A stretch of 64,000 bases of DNA from Cydia pomonella (Eukaryota > Arthropoda > Insecta > Lepidoptera > Tortricidae), in NCBI RefSeq assembly GCF_033807575.1, contig NC_084704.1, positions 7,091,056-7,155,055 on the forward strand, read 5' to 3'. The notes beneath the pieces are model-generated. The model was not told where the DNA came from. It searched no databases and saw nothing but the letters and a program-made list of their open reading frames with translations. A program made the translations under genes and the position numbers. Below, piece by piece: positions 44,870 through 56,015 of this stretch; the first letter of the stretch is position 1, and every line of letters begins with the position of its first letter.

Positions 44870-46039
44870 AAGTCAGACCGCATCGTTCCAAAATACCCTA
44901 CGAGTCCTCAATCGTAATAATTAATTATGAAATAAAAGTTAAAAACTTAATAAAAACACCATATTTTACGTATTTTATTATACAATCAAAACAATGAACT
45001 AAAAAAAATACGCAATTGTTACGCAAAGGAAATAATTTGACTTTTAACAATCTATACTATACTATTTATGCTATAGTTCACAAATAGTTGTATCCGCAAT
45101 TCAGACCGTATCTTACAAAGTTTTTTTTTACAAAAAAAGTTGTCGATCGAACTGTCAATTGATGTTCGTTACTTCATTATTTACGTATTATTTTATTGAA
45201 ATTTCTTTCGTTTTGTTTCATTGCGGTAACAACACTTAATTGTTAGAATACCTTAAGAAAACATGAGTGAAATAGTGATGAAGACGGATTACATTTTTTC
45301 AGGTTGTATTTTTACCGTTCTCACTGCTGTCGTGAAAAATTTTTGTGTACTACACGAGATCAAAGTTATTTACATCTCGTGCGCTTGTGAGTCCCTTACT
45401 ACGCTCAAGATTCTAAATAAGATCTATTATAGAATCTTTCGCTAGCACGGAACTCAAAATAAGCCCTCGAAGAAATATCAAACATTGCTCTCTTGTTGTA
45501 CAAATAACTATTAAACGGTTATTAAATTAATCAAATTACCTGAATATTTTTTAACATAAACAATAAATATAAATTATGAACGTCAGTATTTTACAAGTAA
45601 AACTCATTTATACCTACTTACTTGGTTCATATTATAATTCACACATTTATTTACATAATCCGTAACTCCTGCGGGAACAATATTGTCCATCAATACACCT
45701 GCATGAAATAAGATCATTTTCGAGAAAGTGTGATGAAAATTATATTTACACACCTCTAAGACACTGACAATATGGTCGCGTGAACATATTTTTGTAAATA
45801 TGTTTGTGAATTCTACCTTATGTTGCACGTATAAAACATTGATTCATTTCAATCATTCCATAATTGCTTAAGAGTTGCTTCGTCATCATCAATGTTCGCC
45901 TTTATTCTTAAAGAACTTCATAATTATTTATTTTATAAAATAAATACATTTGAAATCCTCAAAACAATATTCACACAATGAACTCCTTTCTTCTGAGGTA
46001 CGGAGCCTACGGTCGATATAATAATTATGATTATACTTA
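44870..46039. other. Unassigned AT-rich block
   Basis: GACCCCCGAAATAAGTCAGA at 44875 and CTCAAAATAAGCCCTCG at 45452 are loosely inverted and might bound an element about 600 bp long. Its only notable frame is 60 codons (MSEIVMKTDYIFSGCIFTVL..., 45263-45445), which I do not recognise. A 74-codon minus frame at 45604-45828 is likewise unassigned. Confidence 0.3.
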
Positions 46040-46286
46040 CGGCCCGATTCGAAAAATGAGATAAGATAACGATAAGTTCTGGTTTAGATAAGTTCTCATT
46101 TAGATATCGTTTTTATGTCGTATAATTGACAGAAGCTGCTCGATTCGGGCAACCAATGTCACTTTGACGATAGAAATATCGTAGATAGATCTTATCAGGA
46201 TCACAGCGGGATCGAAGTAAACGTCAATTTTGACATGTCGTTTCCAAGATCTTAAACGTGTCTCAATCATTCTTCAAATCGAGCCG
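46040..46286. mobile_element. PIF/Harbinger-like MITE, copy 2
   Basis: The ends CGGCCCGATTCGAAAAATGA and TCATTCTTCAAATCGAGCCG are inverted, and TTA flanks both sides. It is the same family as 39565-39825, in inverse orientation. Its right end is only 13 bp from the hAT-like MITE at 46300. Confidence 0.85.
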
Positions 46287-46299
46287 TTAGTCTCTAGAA

Positions 46300-46544
46300 C
46301 AGGGGTTCCCAAAGTGTGCGCCGCGGCGCCCTGGTGCGCCGTAGAAAGTAAAGAGGGGCGCCGTGAGTTCTATCATTATCCGAAACCACAAATATTCGCG
46401 GGTACCTATTAGAGCGCTCGCATCGGTAAATAATATAGCGTCGTGTCACTCTTTTTCGACCGTGATTTTAAATTTACAAGGGCGCCGTTGCAAAATACTA
46501 AACTTGTAACTGCGCCGCATGTTGAAAAAGATTGGGAACCCCTG
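46300..46544. mobile_element. hAT-like MITE with perfect 8-bp target duplication
   Basis: The 13-bp ends CAGGGGTTCCCAA and TTGGGAACCCCTG are perfect, and the GGCGC-rich inner ends are also partly complementary (GTGCGCCGCGGCGCC / CTGCGCCGCATG). CTCTAGAA lies on both sides (46292-46299 and 46545-46552). CAG...CTG termini with an 8-bp duplication are the signature of hAT transposons. It codes for nothing, so it would have relied on a transposase made elsewhere. Confidence 0.93.
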
Positions 46545-46782
46545 CTCTAGAATAAAAGGCCAGTTGAAAAGTACAAAAGATAAAAATATGAAAATTGCTT
46601 CTATAAATGCGTAATTATATTTTTGATCAAGTTCATCGATTTTTTTTGTTAAAAATAATCAAAAATATGATTTCTGCGATGCCGGGCATGCACAGCCACC
46701 TCAGCCCCGATTTCGCTCAGTGAGAGAGATAGATGAACTTGAATACTTATATTCGTTGATAGTCCCGTTATTAAGTATATAT

Positions 46783-46933
46783 CAGGGCTCACCAATTAGT
46801 TTCCTCAGGGGTCCCGTTCTTAAAATAAAGTGAACATCACGGTCCGTTTATACTTGAGTTTATTGAATAAGCAAAAAATTGGGGTATTTGGCGGTGCGGA
46901 TTCGGACCGCGGTCCGCCATTTGATGACCCCTG
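46783..46933. mobile_element. Second hAT-like MITE with 8-bp target duplication
   Basis: CAGGGCTCACCAATTAG and the right end CATTTGATGACCCCTG are inverted with mismatches. GTATATAT lies exactly on both sides (46775-46782 and 46934-46941). The inside has GGTCCG words near both ends. It is smaller than, and distinct from, the element at 46300. Confidence 0.85.
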
Positions 46934-46940
46934 GTATATA

Positions 46941-47040
46941 TAGTTCGTGTCATCCACGATTGTGCGCAGATTTGACAAATATAACCTTTAATAACATGAC
47001 ATTACGAGTCAGGGCACGCGTCTTCGTGAATGGCACGATC
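46941..47040 (-). repeat. 100-bp repeat, copy 2 of 2
   Basis: Matches 34929-35028 (TAGTTCGTGTCATCCACGAT, AACCTTTAATAACATGACA, CACGCGTCTTCGTGAATGG). It begins at the very edge of the hAT-like element's target duplication, so the MITE inserted at or beside the edge of this repeat. Confidence 0.7.
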
Positions 47041-47472
47041 AATAAAACTAAATTAAATAACTTTAAAATAATAGTATCTAGGCACAATTAACTTAGTGTC
47101 AGAATTTATGGCAAGCCTATTGGTAATAAAACAATATAAATACCAAAGGTAGGTATATAATACGTTACCAAAAACCCCTGCTTACTTACAAAAATAGATA
47201 CGATTCATCATTTATTTCCTTAATACTCTTGTCTGAACAGATGATCGCAATACGTCATCTGTGGATTAGGCTGGAATTGACTGAAAAGGTGCAATTCTTC
47301 CGCCGACATGAATTTCTAAGGCGTATGAATGAAAGATAGTCTGAACTATGTAGATGTTTAAGTTAGGTGGATAGATACCTAAATACATGAAAAATAATTA
47401 GGGAAATATTATGTGGAAAATTATAATAAACACAAATGGGTGGAAAAACAATTAAAAACTTAAATTAAAAAC
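47041..47472. other. AT-rich flank; likely 3' end of the downstream element
   Basis: The part nearest 47472 follows the stop codon of the minus-strand protein and is probably its 3' untranslated tail (TTTTTAATTTAAGTTTTTAA...). The rest shows nothing. Confidence 0.4.
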
Positions 47473-48258
47473 TTATAAATAAAAAAATTGTCCCAGATCG
47501 AGACCGCTTGGCAGGGTGCCCAGAAGGCTGGCTGCATTGCCCCTCTGGATAGCAATGCTTATCCGCTGGGCGAAGTACAGGCCAGCCCTCTGGTCACCCG
47601 AAGCCTCTATAAGGCGTTTTGCTAACTCCTTATAGAGGCGGCGCGCGCTAGGCCCCCACGGCCCTAGGGTTTCAACCCCAAACGCCGCAAATATGTAACT
47701 ACTGCCGAGGTTGACATACTTGCGACGCTTGAGGCTTTCGGCCGAGGATGCAGCCGCACCAGCGTCAACTTTGGTGCCTGGAATATGGGACGGTGCCAGG
47801 GTATCTACGCATGTAGCATCCCAGACAAGGGGCCGTCCCATACTCCAAGGCACCAACGTCATTCCATCAGGCCTCTTGCCATCATCCCTGACCAGGCCGT
47901 TTGGCTCGAGGAGCGCCGGCACCTTGGCACTAACAAAGGCCCTACGGATGACGTCATTGATGATGGCGTGCCGAGGTATCCTCCCAGCACTTCGGCTGCA
48001 AGAGAGGCCGTGGTGGCCTAGGTTGTCTACCATGACGCCGCATTGGCATCGGTGAGGCATGTTTGTTGATGCTCCTATTCTAAGGCAAGTGGCCAACCGG
48101 AAAGTTGAGTTGTCCAGCAAAGTTCCTATTGTTGGTGATGGAAGTGCCTGCAACCACAGACCCGACTCCCACTCCGCTGTCGCAATGAGACGAGCTCGAT
48201 CTGTTGGACTTAGTGCCGTCTCTAGGAGGCTGTTCCTTGTTGTGGAAAATTTACAATC
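47473..48258 (-). pseudogene. RPDG/WDAT retroelement protein, 262-codon C-terminal remnant
   Basis: This is the longest intact frame in the window, 262 codons including the stop, open from just after a TAA at 48259. It has no natural ATG at its start, so it is the 3' part of a longer frame. Order along it: NSLLETALSPTDRARL; AEWESGLWLQALPS; a cysteine/histidine cluster CQCG...GHHGLSC; RIPRHAIINDVIRRAF; PALLEPNGLVRDDGKRPDG; LVWDATCVDTL; KYVNLGSSYIFAAFGVETLG; GDQRAGLYFAQRISIAIQ; RGNAASLLGTLP. A zinc-binding-like cluster followed by RPDG and WDAT-x-x-D recalls the C-terminal restriction-like endonuclease layout of R2-type non-LTR elements. That comparison is my inference; I only recall similar sequence from invertebrate reverse-transcriptase proteins. 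Other copies: 6437, 19175, 49125, 54010. All keep the 3' side. Confidence 0.75.
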
Positions 48259-48544
48259 TTACAAAAAATATAATATTGACTGAAAATGCAATAAAGACTA
48301 TATGGTATGGGTATCTATATATATTATTGCTAAAAAACTTTATTTAGTAAAATATTAAGCAAATAATTTTTAAGAGAAAAAAACCTACTTCTATGAGGGA
48401 TACCGGTGAAAGAAAGATCTTTGTTGATTTTGGATATCATACAATTACCTTTTTAACAAACACAGCGAAGAGAACAAATCGCAAAACGTGAACTATGCGT
48501 CATTAAAGAGTTCCACTTCATCAAATGCCACTTTTTAAAATTTA

Positions 48545-48802
48545 AATGCTTGATTTGTTTAAGAAAATACAAAAATCACTATATGTATGCTTTTCACATT
48601 TGAAGAGTTTCCTCGATTCCTTAAGGATCCCATCATCAGAACTGAATTTGACAAAAACGGGACCAATCTATATAAATTCAATCAAAAAAATAATTTTCAA
48701 AATCGGTTCAGAAATGATGGAGTTATGAAGTAACAAACATTTTAAAAAATACACAACCGAATGGAGAACCTCCTCCTTTTGAAATCTTGAAGTCGGTTAA
48801 AA
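48545..48802 (+). repeat. AACCGACTTC-type lepidopteran repeat, longer copy
   Basis: It runs through TTTGAAGAGTTTCCTCGATT, GGATCCCATCATCAGAACTG, AAAATCGGTTCAGAAATGAT and GGAGTTATGAAGTAACAAAC to GAGAACCTCCTCCTTTTGAA and GAAGTCGGTTAAAAAAC. The last part is shared with 2604-2652. Familiar from many moth genomes (memory). Non-coding; the 60-codon frame here is chance. Confidence 0.7.
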
Positions 48803-49124
48803 AACGTCAAAAAGAGGCAAGCAAACTTTATCGCTCGCAATAACACAGCGTATATTGACGATGAAAAAGATACCCAATCTCAATCTTTATATGGACAATT
48901 GGTCAAATAATTTATTATGTTATCCGCTTTGGAGAAACCAAAGCAGTTATATGTCGGAGCAACCCTTCCGGTGCGTATAAGTTATAGCCGTTTTGCCAGA
49001 GGTTAAAAGACAAGATAATATCATGGATTTACCCCGCATCGTTTTAGCCCTTCTTTGCATATAAATAATCAGGATTGGAAAAAAGGGATTTTGAATAGAG
49101 GATAGTTTTTGACGATTTACAGAT

Positions 49125-49215
49125 TACAAGCAACGGCTACGCATTTGCGGCGTTTGCTGTAGAAACTTTAGGTCCTTTGGGGGCCAGAGACACTGAATCT
49201 TTTTCAAAAATTAAA
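49125..49215 (+). pseudogene. RPDG/WDAT retroelement family, internal fragment 3
   Basis: The plus strand reads NGYAFAAFAVETLGPLGARD then TESFSKI. It matches SSYIFAAFGVETLGPWGPSA and RRLYKEL of the protein at 47473-48258, which lies in the opposite orientation about 1 kb away. Unlike the other copies it lacks the GDQRAG end, so it is damaged on both sides. Confidence 0.55.
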
Positions 49216-49479
49216 CTATCTTTTCAGATAGAAAGATTATATTATAAATAGGTACAAAGTCATAAAAAATGGCATCAAATATAATAAATTTAAAAAATAC
49301 CTTACTAAAAGGGACCAATAAAATACTTAAGCAATACAATTTGTGTTATATAATTTATGCGCAAAAGGCTTTTACTTCTTATTTTGAAAATAGGTTTTAC
49401 TGGATTAAGTTATAATACTGTGACGGCATCGACATGCTATCCAAGTACCTAGAAAGACTTAAAATAGCGTCATCGTATC

Positions 49480-49975
49480 ATCATTTAGTCTCCAAACACC
49501 CACTGCTGTGCATAGGCTTCTCTTCGTGTACACCACTTAACCCGGTCCTGGGCTAGTCTCATCCAGAAGTGTTCCGCGATTTTTCGAATGTCATCCACCC
49601 ACCGAGCCAACGGACGCCAGGCGCTTCTTTCACCCAAAAGCGGCCACCAATCATTCAACATCTTAATCCACCTGCCATTGCTCTGCCTGGCAACATGTTC
49701 CACCCATGCTCGGCATTAAATTTCAAGACCGAGTGAGGAATATCGATATAAGCTAAAATGGAAGCTTGGTAATTACATCACCCACGTCTCGCAGTTTGGT
49801 GCGGCGTCGGATATCGATATTCCTCACTCGGTCTTGAAGTTTAATGCCGAGCATGGCGCGCTCCATGGCTCTCTGTGCTACTCGTATTTTTTGCACATCA
49901 GCCTGCTTAGTGAGCGTCCTTGTCTCGGCACCGTATGTCATGGTGGGCAGGACACATTGGTTAAAAGGTGAGTTC
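49480..49975 (-). pseudogene. RTE-type LINE C-terminus with an inverted duplication
   Basis: On the minus strand, FNQCVLPTMTYGAETRTLTK, VAQRAMERAMLGIKLQDRVR and IRRRTKLRDVGDVITKL lie upstream. HVARQSNGRWIKMLNDWW, PLLGERSAWRPLARWVDDIR and AQDRVKWCTRREAYAQQW lie downstream, followed by a stop and an ATGATGATA tail. These are the well-known C-terminal blocks of RTE-clade elements, after the reverse transcriptase. Between them the expected few residues (of the KWQWAG type) are replaced by a 46-bp inverted copy of the IKLQDRVRNIDI-coding segment. The copy is 5'-truncated near 49975. Confidence 0.85.
49704..49856. repeat. Foldback: 46-bp inverted duplication in the RTE remnant
   Basis: 49704-49749 and 49811-49856 are inverted copies with a single mismatch (arms end in ATATCGATATTCCTCACTCG / its complement). 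The 61-bp spacer is ordinary RTE sequence. Confidence 0.95.
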
Positions 49976-52540
49976 TTAGGCGTAAAAAAATAGCCAGCAA
50001 TTTGAATCGTTAATGTTTGCAAAGTTTGCCATCTATTTGTACTTATCTGGAATTGTATTAAATGAATAACGTGTCCATAACTAACTGGAAATGTTACAAC
50101 CGTCCCCCATCACTGTTACAACCTTAGAGTTAGGCCAAGCTAAGTTGGCAGCGATTTTGATAGCCGTGACTATGCAAGGGCTATTTTAAACGTCAAACTT
50201 CTGTCTAATTATGACGTTTACATAACACATTCACGGTCAGGGCTAGTAAAATCGTTGCCGAGGTTGCTTGGTCTAACTCTACAACTATCTATGGTATGGG
50301 GATTGGAAGGAATGGGCACACAAATAGGAAAATAACTCGCTGAAGAAAAATTACCGCAAATACATAGGTTATTTATTTTAAATTTACCATATACCTAAAA
50401 GAGTATTCTTCATTATTTAATATTTGAGCTGTGATTGCAATAACATAAGCGATAAAATTAAAATTGTCATAATCGTACCCATCCTCCCCTAACTATAAAA
50501 ACAGTTGACTCGTTATGACCGGTAAGAAATTAACTTAGGTTTAATTTACCCGTTTCGCGTAATTTAACCTAATGGCAAAGAAGCAAGTACCTATTCAGCC
50601 CAAACCCACTATTCTTTAAGCTGCTGTAAAAAGTTTATGCCGACTCAGCTGGGGATTTGTGGACGTTTATAAATAGTAAGGAAGACTGTGGGCGAGCCTA
50701 GCATGGTGTTGAATAAAAATAAATTTGATCCGGTTATTTGTAATCCTAAACAGAATTTGCTTTTTTTTATTAATTAGATGAATTAGAAAAAGTGTCTGGA
50801 CTTGATAGGATTGTATTTCTTTTAATATATTTCAGCACGTCTCTAATTAAGCGACTTAAAGTTTAAAGGTTCTCAATTTGTCGGATTTTTTTAAGTCTAA
50901 AAGCGGCTGAAGTGGATTACTTAATTAGAAAATTATTGTTTTTGTTTGAAGAATACCTTTTATTATTCGCATTCGGTTCCACTGACATCGTGTCAGAATG
51001 TGATCATGAGATTCTGGAGATCAGATTTTTTTTTTATAGAAACTTGTGCATTTCCTCTCGTAAGCTGAAATATTCTACTGGTAACTCTTGCCATTTGGTG
51101 GAGTGAAACTACTGATGAAAACTTTAAAATAACGGTATTTCAAAGTATGTAATGAAAACTAAGGTATTTTTAAGGTGAATTTGCATACGTTGTTCCTATT
51201 ACGAGATGACTGACAAAAGTTTGTAGTTTTTAAAATAAATTGTTACTCATTTTTACAGCGGCAATAACATTTGCTGCAATTAAATTAATATCACATACCA
51301 CGGAAACTATGAGTAGATTTTACTTGCAAGGGCAAACAAAAACTTAATAGGTCAAAGTTGGCTGGATAGAAAAGTCGCCAAAACATGTCTCAATATTTCA
51401 TTTAATTTCAATTGTATATTGTAACCATGCATACCGTAGCAATATAAAATAACTAGTGATATAGCAGAGGGATTTCAAGCTACTAGGTAACAAAGATTTT
51501 GAATCCAAAATTCGTTTAGTCGGAAATTGCACTAATGCGTTTATAGATTTCAATGATACAAGTTATAAATGTTATAAAACAAAAAATCCGTATATTTTCT
51601 AAAAAAATTGTGCCATTGCAGGAATTAACATACAATTCGACAATTTGACTTATATGAGTGTAAGTTTTTAAGCAAAGATTCAGAACAAGTAAACTGAAAA
51701 ATTGTGCCTTTGTGTCTATTGTTTGCAGGCAAAAAACCTCACAACCTTATTAGCGGTAAATTTAGCGACATATTCGTAGCGTTTATGATATTGAATGTTC
51801 TCACCTAAACTGTCAGTTTCTTCTTTTATTTTATTTTCAACTTATTTTATCTCTTTTTATTTATTTTTTGCTTACAAGGTGCTAAGCTTTATATAGGTAT
51901 TGTGTACACTCTTTTATACCACTGCATTTATCAGCAGAACAAAGAATTTTATAATTGTATTCCACAGTAAACTTTTTACTCGCCATGCTACATATGGAGC
52001 AGTAAAAATAAAATGCGGGCTTAGCAGTTAAATGAAAAATATGCTCCCGTCGCTTCACGAGCGTCCCTCGAGGAAATTAAGACGGCCAGGGAAATATGCT
52101 CGGAGTTATCACAACTCTTTATGTTATCCTAGCAAAGCTTATCTTATCTTTCATGCTTAGTGAAAAGTTCATTAGATTTCCTAACAGGGGGCCAATTTTT
52201 TAATTTGAGCGCTTGATTTCGTCACTCGAAAATTTATGGAACGGCGAAATGCTATTTTTGAAATACGAGCGATAAAAATTGAACTTCTAGTGGTATTGAC
52301 CACTCGTTTTAAATAGTATTAGTAAAATTTAAATGCCTAGTAGTGGAGATAGTATTTATTTACTTATTTATGTCAAGGAGAACCAACAGCTTTAAACTTA
52401 TAATAGGACAATAAGATTAAAAAAGAAAGCCAAACAGGGAAAACACGAAATTGAGCGAACGAATCCTTCACTTATATTAATTATTAATATTTTTGTTAAG
52501 CACGCACACGCACATACGACAACACACACATTATAATAGT
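49976..52540. other. AT-rich stretch, no gene seen
   Basis: Only short frames. Poly-T tracts at 50761-50768 and 51028-51037. No repeat that I recognise. Confidence 0.45.
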
Positions 52541-52544
52541 TTTG

Positions 52545-52840
52545 AATTTCGCCATCGCCCTACGCGACAACATTTCCATCCTCACAACTTAGATGGTTCG
52601 CAGTCCTCAACTGTGCGTTTCTCCAGGAACTTTCTGGCTTGCACAGCTAAACTGTGAAATGAACTGTCGTCTGCGGTATTTCCGGACCGATACGACCTTC
52701 AAACCTTCAAGAAAAGAGCGTATCTTAAAGGCTGGCAACGCAATAACAACCCCTCTGGTGTTGCAGGTGTCCATGGGTGGCGGTAATCGCTTATCATCAG
52801 ATGATCCGTCTGTTCGTTTGCCTCTTCTATCATAATTTTT
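52545..52840 (+). pseudogene. CR1-like LINE, C-terminal fragment, older copy
   Basis: Same segment as 59785-60075, with more damage. In the third plus frame it reads HFHPHNLDGSQSSTVRFSRN, then FLACTAKL, a stop and NELSSAVFPDRYDLQTFKKR. A 7-base gap before the LKGWQRNNN-like end shifts the frame. The 3' tail TCGCTTATCATCAGATGATC then CGTTTGCCTCTTCTATCATAA and a T-run is the typical end of this element. Frames called in the ATGGTTCGCAG register are shadows of it. Confidence 0.75.
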
Positions 52841-54009
52841 TTTTAAGTCTAGTGAACATAAATTCCTGGTACTAACTAAAAGAAGAAGAAGTTATGCATG
52901 TAAAACTTCTACATCCTCTAATTTATTTCTTCAGGTTATAACCTTCAATTTCTGGGAAAGAAAACTAGTACCAGACAGGTATTTATGACGTAAATGTTCA
53001 TGCAAAGTCTTATGCGATATAAGGATAATTATAATTTTATAATGAGAGTGTAACTTCGATTGTACCTCTGTTTCATTACTGTACTTAGAACACTGCAAAC
53101 TGTATGTGACTACTCGTACGTCATTAAGTTGGTGTTGTTCCACCACTATAAGCTATAGTAGGTATGTAGATGTATATAGACATGAGCCAACTAAGACTGA
53201 CTACGGTAGCAGCGTTGTTCCCCGAAATGCACGTCGGAATTGTCCTGTTAAATTTCCTATTCAACTATGTGCTCGTTGTAGGTGTAATTCCAACCGTTCC
53301 TCAAACACAAGATGCTCGAAGGCTCAGGTGAACCAGTATATTTACTACAGCATAAATATTATGTATCCCATGTCTGGAGGTCATGGTACACTGGTTCAGC
53401 CGAGAAATTTTAATAACTTATTAACACGATACGGGTAGGAAAATATACAGTACAGTGGGCCCGAACAACCACAGATTTTGATGCCTTATCTGGATTTAAA
53501 AAAGTAATATAACCTAGGTATAATAAAAAATACTTATTTTATCAGGCAAAGTCAAGAGCATTTGTTAATACTTTATTAGATGAACACAAATGAACTAGAC
53601 CTTAAGTTACTGTACAAATTAATTTTAATAAATCAAATGTCATACAATATATTTTGTCACTTGTCAATTGTTATTACAGAAGTGCGGCCTAAGGGGTTGT
53701 TTACAAAAAGCTATTGCAAATTGATTTTTAACCCTGATAATAAGTGAATTAAAATGGCTAAATTAGACTTTATTCATTGGCTTGTAAAGTAGCCTTAGGC
53801 TAGTTTAGTTTAGACTCAAATAATATAAGGATCACAAAATATTCTGTATTTTTGCAAGCACAAGCGAAGTAACTAACTATTTAATGCTTTCATATTTTTA
53901 GATCGTTTTCTAGTTGTCATTGCAAATACTTAAAAATGTACTAATACTAAAAACTAAACTATAAAAATTAAAACCTAGATCTTGAAATAAATAATACTAG
54001 TCTTAAATA
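52841..54009. other. No recognisable gene
   Basis: A 110-codon plus frame at 53106-53438 contains a short cysteine-rich stretch (CPVKFPIQLCARCRCN) between a possible acceptor (GGTAGCAG at 53209) and a possible donor (CAGGTGAAC at 53326). The evidence is too thin to call an exon. The rest is AT-rich. Confidence 0.35.
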
Positions 54010-54490
54010 AAATACTAAAAACTATCCCCCTGCGGCAAGGTGCCGTAGACGCTAGCAGCATTTCCTCGCTGTGACGCAAGACTAATTCTTTGAGCGAGGA
54101 AGCTGCCAGCTCTGCGGTCACCGGTAACCTTTCTAATCCTTTTAGATAGTTCCTTAAACAGGTTAAGGGCGCTCGGATCCCACGGACCAAGGGTCTCGAC
54201 GCCAAATGGTACGAAACTGTATTCGGCGCCGAGACCCCTATATTTAGTCTTTTTTAATTTTTTGGTCGCCTCTGCCTGCAGCCTTAGCAGAAGTGCCGTG
54301 GAGATGAGACTAGGGTGTCTACACACGTGGCGTCCCATTCTTCATTCCATCCGGTCTCTTATAATGCCGGGGGGCTCGAGTAGAGCTGGCACGTTGACGC
54401 TGGCAAGAGACCGGCGGAGAATGTAGTTGAGCGCGGCGTGTCTAGAGAAGCGGCCAGCGCTCGTTTGGCAGAAGAGTCTGACCCTCAACG
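54010..54490 (-). pseudogene. RPDG/WDAT retroelement family, copy 4, with deletions
   Basis: On the minus strand: VRLFCQTSAGRFSRHAALNY, then ILRRSLASVNVPALLEPPGI and IRDRME with a stop; then WDATCVDTLVSS after a loss of about 15 residues that removes RPDG; then AEATKKLKKTKYRGLGAEYS, FVPFGVETLGPWDPSALNLF, KELSKRIRKVTGDRRAGSFL and AQRISLASQRGNAASVYGTL. It parallels 47473-48258 from the HHGLSC region to the end but differs at many residues, so it is a separate, older insertion or a sister family. The AT-rich tail after the stop reaches to about 53930. Confidence 0.75.
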
Positions 54491-55900
54491 GCTTATCCAT
54501 TGTCTATTGTTAACTAAAACGGCGGGTGCCACTACCTGCAAAAAAAGGGTCGTATAATTCTAATAGGCACCTGAGCGCGGGCTAGTCTAACGCTCAAAAA
54601 ACCAGTGTAGGTGTGCTCTTCGATAACGCGCCTTTGTTACGCATATCGAGGACACATTTTAGGCTGGTTCGGTAGCGTTCGACTCGTCGGCACTCAGTAA
54701 CCGTATAGGGACCACACCAGAACTTAAAGTCCATCATTATTAGGTAATTTTTCGGTTTCCAAAATTCCACGGTGCAAGCTATCTAATCGAATGAATGTCC
54801 CTAGGACTTCATTTTTATATAGAGAAGCTGTTACGTCAGTAAAAACTAAAAAGTTTGTAAAGATGTTTTGATGTTTTTAAAGTTAAGCACATCCACCTAT
54901 TTAGAATTGTAACATAATTGTTTAAGTAATAAAAATGCGGTAAAAACATATTTCTGAAATATTTTTAATTAAACTCAACCCACACCCAACCAAATGAAAT
55001 TTTAAGAAAAATTCATAGAGACCATCATTCCTCGCGAAAGGTATAACGACGCTACGGTGTCTTTAAGAGATGTGCAGTGATGCGAGTTTAACAAAAACAT
55101 TTCTGACAGGTACTTAAGGGTTGGCATGTGTTTGGGCTTAACAAGTCGCCCTAAATAAAGGGTTATTTGTTTGAGTAAACCCTTAACACGTTTTACTTAT
55201 ATGTAGAACGTAGCACGTTTAGTACAAAATGAGGTCGCTCGCTAAATTAACGCTACACGTTCAGGAAGAAGTGTAACAATTCCACGTTTGAAATTCGTAA
55301 GATATATGAAAATGTTTTAAACTTTTTATTAATTAGTTGACCTTATTTGGTCTTATTTGTACATTTTCTAAAATAATGGAAAACAAAACCAAACTAACGC
55401 TTAGTCTCAACATCGTCTTTAATAGGTACACCAAATTGCAATAAACATAACGAAAAATTTAATAAGTGTAGGTACAAAATTTAATGTAATAAAAATCCTA
55501 GCGCTGAATTTTTTTATCAGAATCACACATCTACGTGATTTTTTGCCAAGAAAAAATACATTTCTTAACTTTATACTAGAACAAAATAGTTCTTCGGTTG
55601 CCTTGTACGAGTAACATCTTTGTTTGTGGTTCTAGGATAATACTTATAAAAAGTTATAAGATGTAAGCGGAACGGGAAACGTGTGAGGGAAACAGGCAAG
55701 TTTATTGAGAAATAACGAAGTTATTCGAAAAAGATATAGATTAGAACGTAAGTTATTTTGATTAACGTTAATGCATTTCAATGTATTATTTTAATTAAGC
55801 GGTAGCAGTTGAACGGTACCATGAACTAATACAATTCCAATATTATACTAATTCGTTTTTTTCTGAGGATTCGTCCATAAGCAATGCAATATGCATAGGC
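54491..55900. other. Unassigned; GC-richer block at 54560-54720, then AT-rich
   Basis: GCGCGGGCTAGTCTAACGCT to ACTCAGTAACCGTATAGGG may be a dispersed repeat, but no second copy exists in the window. From about 54730 the DNA is AT-rich and empty. Confidence 0.35.
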
Positions 55901-55904
55901 AATA

Positions 55905-56015
55905 CACATGTAACTCCTCTGGAGAGGCTGGAGTTGCAGGCGTACATAGGCTACGGAGACTGCTTACCATCAAGGGGGCCGTATGCTTGTTTGCCACCGA
56001 CGTAGTACCTATATA
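55905..56015 (+). repeat. Retroposon-like repeat, 3' tail only
   Basis: ACACATGTAACTCCTCTGGA, CGTACATAGGCTACGGAGAC, TGCTTACCATCAAG and GTATGCTTGTTTGCCACCGA end in ATATAAAAAAAAA. It overlaps the 3' parts of the copies at 24733 and 41266. The poly-A-like end marks this side as the 3' end of a retroposon. Confidence 0.65.

Noticed and set aside
47711..48055. Plus-strand frames of 114 and 78 codons opposite the RPDG protein
   Set aside because: They are antisense shadows of the minus-strand frame, whose translation matches four other copies in the window.
52593..52835. 80-codon frame starting MVRSPQLCVS and its twin at 59825-60073 as a duplicated gene
   Set aside because: Both are shadow frames of a CR1-like LINE C-terminus. 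The true frame reads FLPRTAKLWNEL and VFPDRYDLQTF.
53106..53438. Cysteine-rich exon between possible splice sites
   Set aside because: Weak splice signals, no homologous pattern and no other exon nearby; recorded only as a note.
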